Program-made: the position numbers and the translations under genes
Assembly (NCBI GenBank): GCA_964565665.1
Contig: CAZMFZ010000015.1
Location: forward strand, 1 to 41,898
Length of the DNA stretch: 41,898 bases
From: CAZMFZ01 sp964565665
GTDB lineage: Bacteria > Bacteroidota > Bacteroidia > Cytophagales > UBA9547
Direction: 5' to 3'
Part shown: positions 38,999-41,898 of the stretch, piece after piece
How positions within the stretch are numbered: the stretch's first letter is position 1
Layout: each line of letters opens with the position of its first letter
The notes under the pieces: model-generated
Told to the model about the DNA's origin: nothing
The model's input: the letters and a program-made list of their open reading frames with translations, nothing else
Databases searched by the model: none

Positions 38999-41898
38999 AT
39001 GCTGCTAAAAAATCTTCTTAAAAGTTATATTCGCAAACTCACAAATCTCACCGCATCCAACCGTTCTTTGGTTGTACTCAGGCTGTACGAAGAATCGGAT
39101 TTTGACTTATGTGCATTGGAGCATGCCGAAGGCAGTCGTGGTGCTTTCCAGATACTGGAAGAAATTATCAAAGACAAAAAGCAAATACCTCTCTGCGATT
39201 ATATAGACAGCCGAGATTCAGAAATAAACCTGTTGAGTAAAAAACTTTCCAAAATACACAACAAATGCAAATTGATAGAGGAGGAACGCGGTGCAAAAGA
39301 TTTGTATGTAGGCTATCCATTTGTAACAGGTAAGTTGAATGACGGCTCGATAGTGCGATGCCCATTGATTTTTTTTCCAGTAGAGTTGCAATTAATAAAG
39401 TCTACCAAAGGCAGAAATTCATGGATATTATCACCATTGGCAAATGAATTGCCATTTATTAATCGCAGTTTTTTGCTTGCTTATTCTCACTTCAATCAAG
39501 TGGCTTTGAATGAGGAAATGCTTGATTTTACTTTTGAGGAAGAATTTTCAGACAGCCTAGCTTTTAGAAATTCTTTGTACGAAATGCTGAAAACCAGTGT
39601 TTTAACGCTGAATTTCAACAGTGAAATATTTAAAAATACCCTGAAACCATTCCACAAATTTTCAAAATCGGAATTCGAATCGCAATTTGAAAATGGCATG
39701 TTGAAGCTCGAACCACATTGTGTTTTGGGTATTTTTCCACAATCTGGTTCTTATCTTGCACCCGATTATTCCGCTTGGCTTGAGCTTGCTAATGAAGAGA
39801 CGGTCGAAGATTTCTACGTAGATAAAAATATTGAAGCAAAACCTGTTAAAGAAGAAAATATTCTCACTGCATTTCCGATAGATGCTTCGCAAGAACAAGC
39901 CATAGTAGCCATAAAATCAGGCAAGTCGATGGTGGTGCAAGGGCCGCCCGGAACTGGTAAATCGCAATTAATCAGCAACTTAGCCACAGATTTCGCTGCA
40001 AATGGAAAAAAAGTTTTGGTAGTTTGCCAAAAGCGAGCCGCTTTAGATGTAGTGCATCAAAGGTTGTCAAGCATTGGTTTTGGCGATTTTGTGGCGTTAG
40101 TTCACGATTTCAAAGCAGATCGAAAAAAATTGTACGATCAGCTTAATAAGCAAATCGAAAGCATTGATGATTATAAATTGCAAAATTCCACACTAAATTC
40201 CATCGTGATTGAGCGTGAATTTCTACAAACTAGTAGGGCAATTACTGAACATGTTGCCAAGCTCGACAGTTTCAAAAGTGCTTTGTACGATACCCAAACA
40301 TTCGGCATCTCACCCAAAGAATTATATTTAAAATCTGACCCCAATCGCCCGTTTATCGATTACATCGATAAGGCTTCAAAATTCAACTACCACGATTTTG
40401 AAAGCTTAATACAGAAATTGTCAGCATTATTCGATTACGCTATTATTTTTGAAAACGATGCTTTTGGCTGGAAAAATAGAATCAGTTTTGCAACCCATTC
40501 TTCAGCTGATTTTAAGTCAATTCTAACTCAAATTACTGATATTCAACAGTTTACATCGGAAGCAAATTTTACCTACTATCAAATTATTCAGTTTTATGAA
40601 TTGAAAAATCAGTGGCCATATTGGCTTGCAACATTGAGAAATTCAATTGGTATTGAGATAGTAGTTAATTATACCTTAGGCAAACAGAAATTTAATTTTT
40701 TTAAAGCTTTTGCCAAACTGGATGAACTGGAAAAGTTGAAAAGCACAGTATTTATTATATACGAAAACAACGAATTGGCCTTAGATTATCTTGCCAAAAT
40801 AGAACTGGCCATTACTAAATATGCCAATTTTGCCACTAAACTATGGTGGAAATTCACTAACAAAGACAGTAAAATTGTTTATAAACTATTGATAGAGAGT
40901 GGATTAACTGATTCTATTGCAAATTTAGAAATACTAAAATCAAGAATTGAATCTAGCATAGAATTTACCAATACTGCAGAAGCATTGTTGAAAAGTTTGA
41001 AGCTTGATTCGAAATTAAAATTTGAATTGCACCAAAATGTAGATTTGATTTCAATAATCAGAAATAGCCTTTTTGCATCAGAGTCAACCGCGAAACACCA
41101 AGTATTTAAGGCACTACTAAGCTATGAATCAAATAAATGGCTCTTGTATTTTGAAAATTTGATTGTTCAATCGCAAGCTTTGAATTTATATATTCCACTT
41201 TGGAAAAAATATTTCAACGAAACTCAGCTTGATTTGCTTTTTGAAAATGAAAACCTACCGAAGCAATTAAGTGAGAGTTTAAATTCTCATTTTGAAAAAA
41301 TAGTAGCATACGACCAATTGCTTGCAGAATTGTCAGCTTCAGAAGCCGATTTTTACTTTGCTTGTATCCACTTCCTTAGTAATGTGGCAGCTTCAAAATC
41401 TGATTTTCTTTATTTGGCACAAAACAGTCTATTTATATCGTGGCTCACTATATTGGAGCAAAATGAATCCATTTTAAAAGCCACCGATACGTTGCAATTG
41501 GCACAATTAGAAGAAAATCTTCAAGCTTTGGTATTAAAAAAGCAAAAACTGGCAATCGATATTATTCAACTTAAACTCAAAGAAAAAACATATCAAAATA
41601 ATGTATTCAATCGCTTAAACAATCGCTTGACTTACAGAGAGTTGCAGCATCAACTCACCAAGAAAAAAAAGATTTGGAAGCTTAGAAAACTGATTGAGAA
41701 TTTTAGTGTCGAAATTTTTGACTTGACACCAATATGGCTCGTTTCGCCCGAAACTGTGTCTGCCATTTTCCCGCTTGAGCCTTTGTTTGATCTCATTATT
41801 TTTGATGAAGCTTCGCAATGTTTCGCTGAAAAGGGCTTTCCTGCCATGTACAGAGGCAAGCAAATAGTAGTAGCAGGCGATAGCAAACAGTTGCAACC
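38999..41898 (+). CDS. Large SF1 (UPF1/Dna2-like, AAA_11) helicase, 3' end outside window
   Basis: An open frame runs from ATG 38999 to the window end (~966 codons) with no stop found. The N-terminus (MLLKNLLKSYIRKLTNLTASNRSLVVLR) and following region resemble DUF4011-type helicases. Walker A is MVVQGPPGTGKSQLISNLA (about residue 315), followed by VLVVCQKRAALDVVHQRL (motif Ia). A ~500-residue helical insert follows. Walker B/motif II is LIIFDEASQ (about 932), then the start of motif III, IVVAGDSKQLQ. These are SF1B-like helicases of the UPF1/Dna2 class; bacterial members often carry a C-terminal nuclease domain and act in DNA repair or defence, but that part lies outside the window. It is divergent from the SNF2 pseudogene across ~156 bp of AT-rich DNA. 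Confidence 0.88.
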   Translation, partial: MLLKNLLKSYIRKLTNLTASNRSLVVLRLYEESDFDLCALEHAEGSRGAFQILEEIIKDKKQIPLCDYIDSRDSEINLLSKKLSKIHNKCKLIEEERGAKDLYVGYPFVTGKLNDGSIVRCPLIFFPVELQLIKSTKGRNSWILSPLANELPFINRSFLLAYSHFNQVALNEEMLDFTFEEEFSDSLAFRNSLYEMLKTSVLTLNFNSEIFKNTLKPFHKFSKSEFESQFENGMLKLEPHCVLGIFPQSGSYLAPDYSAWLELANEETVEDFYVDKNIEAKPVKEENILTAFPIDASQEQAIVAIKSGKSMVVQGPPGTGKSQLISNLATDFAANGKKVLVVCQKRAALDVVHQRLSSIGFGDFVALVHDFKADRKKLYDQLNKQIESIDDYKLQNSTLNSIVIEREFLQTSRAITEHVAKLDSFKSALYDTQTFGISPKELYLKSDPNRPFIDYIDKASKFNYHDFESLIQKLSALFDYAIIFENDAFGWKNRISFATHSSADFKSILTQITDIQQFTSEANFTYYQIIQFYELKNQWPYWLATLRNSIGIEIVVNYTLGKQKFNFFKAFAKLDELEKLKSTVFIIYENNELALDYLAKIELAITKYANFATKLWWKFTNKDSKIVYKLLIESGLTDSIANLEILKSRIESSIEFTNTAEALLKSLKLDSKLKFELHQNVDLISIIRNSLFASESTAKHQVFKALLSYESNKWLLYFENLIVQSQALNLYIPLWKKYFNETQLDLLFENENLPKQLSESLNSHFEKIVAYDQLLAELSASEADFYFACIHFLSNVAASKSDFLYLAQNSLFISWLTILEQNESILKATDTLQLAQLEENLQALVLKKQKLAIDIIQLKLKEKTYQNNVFNRLNNRLTYRELQHQLTKKKKIWKLRKLIENFSVEIFDLTPIWLVSPETVSAIFPLEPLFDLIIFDEASQCFAEKGFPAMYRGKQIVVAGDSKQLQ

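Noticed and set aside
41615..41896. Minus-strand frames at the right edge
   Set aside because: They overlap helicase motifs II-III on the plus strand, which are clearly coding.

Overview
The window looks like a chromosomal contig from an AT-rich member of the Bacteroidota, probably an environmental Cytophaga/Sphingobacteria-like lineage rather than a gut Bacteroides. The grounds are a type IX secretion C-terminal sorting domain, a PorT-like outer-membrane barrel, a DUF4469/IHF-like protein, a DUF4139 (MuiA-like) protein, a two-component propeller/Y_Y_Y protein, a Bacteroidetes-type isoleucyl-tRNA synthetase (ileS) and lipoproteins with short C-K/D starts. A run of exactly 100 Ns (30100-30199) inside a tandem repeat shows this is a scaffolded draft assembly.

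Left part (1-14722): six co-directional, tightly spaced genes. First is the C-terminal HEAT/cyclic-nucleotide-domain part of a protein cut by the window edge. Next come a multi-domain TIR-like protein and, overlapping it by ATGA, a membrane-spanning nSTAND1 NTPase with WD40 repeats. An outer-membrane barrel, a propeller-repeat lipoprotein and a 1939-residue T9SS-exported protein follow. The TIR/nSTAND pair resembles bacterial NLR-like conflict systems. A predicted membrane segment between NTPase and WD40 sensor, and the envelope/secreted genes beside it, make it unusual.

Middle part (14723-27339): a repeat-rich island with an IHF/DUF4469 protein and the relic of a REP-associated (IS200-like) transposase surrounded by GTTGGT/ACCAAC palindromes. 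Then DUF4112, ligA, a clan-AA aspartic protease whose catalytic Asp codon reads Ala, a GH2 beta-mannosidase, a divergent sensor-like propeller protein with a lysine-rich insert, gcvH and a stand-alone nuoN.

Right part (27340-41898): an OmpR-type response regulator, its histidine kinase and a secreted 13-residue-repeat protein preceded by three CTAAT boxes at exact 11-bp spacing. Next is ileS, which carries four in-frame insertions built from palindromic repeats. The largest is a roughly 444-bp cassette with 35-bp inverted ends encoding a complete DUF559 endonuclease-like domain. Then a higBA toxin-antitoxin pair bracketed by palindromic repeats, a DUF4139 protein, a heavily degraded SWIM-SNF2 helicase pseudogene, and a large SF1 (UPF1/Dna2-like) helicase gene running off the right edge.

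The strongest candidate for something under-described is the in-frame DUF559 cassette and its non-autonomous palindromic relatives in ileS: mobile DNA that appears to be tolerated as extra polypeptide in an essential enzyme. The TIR / transmembrane nSTAND-WD40 / envelope cluster is second.
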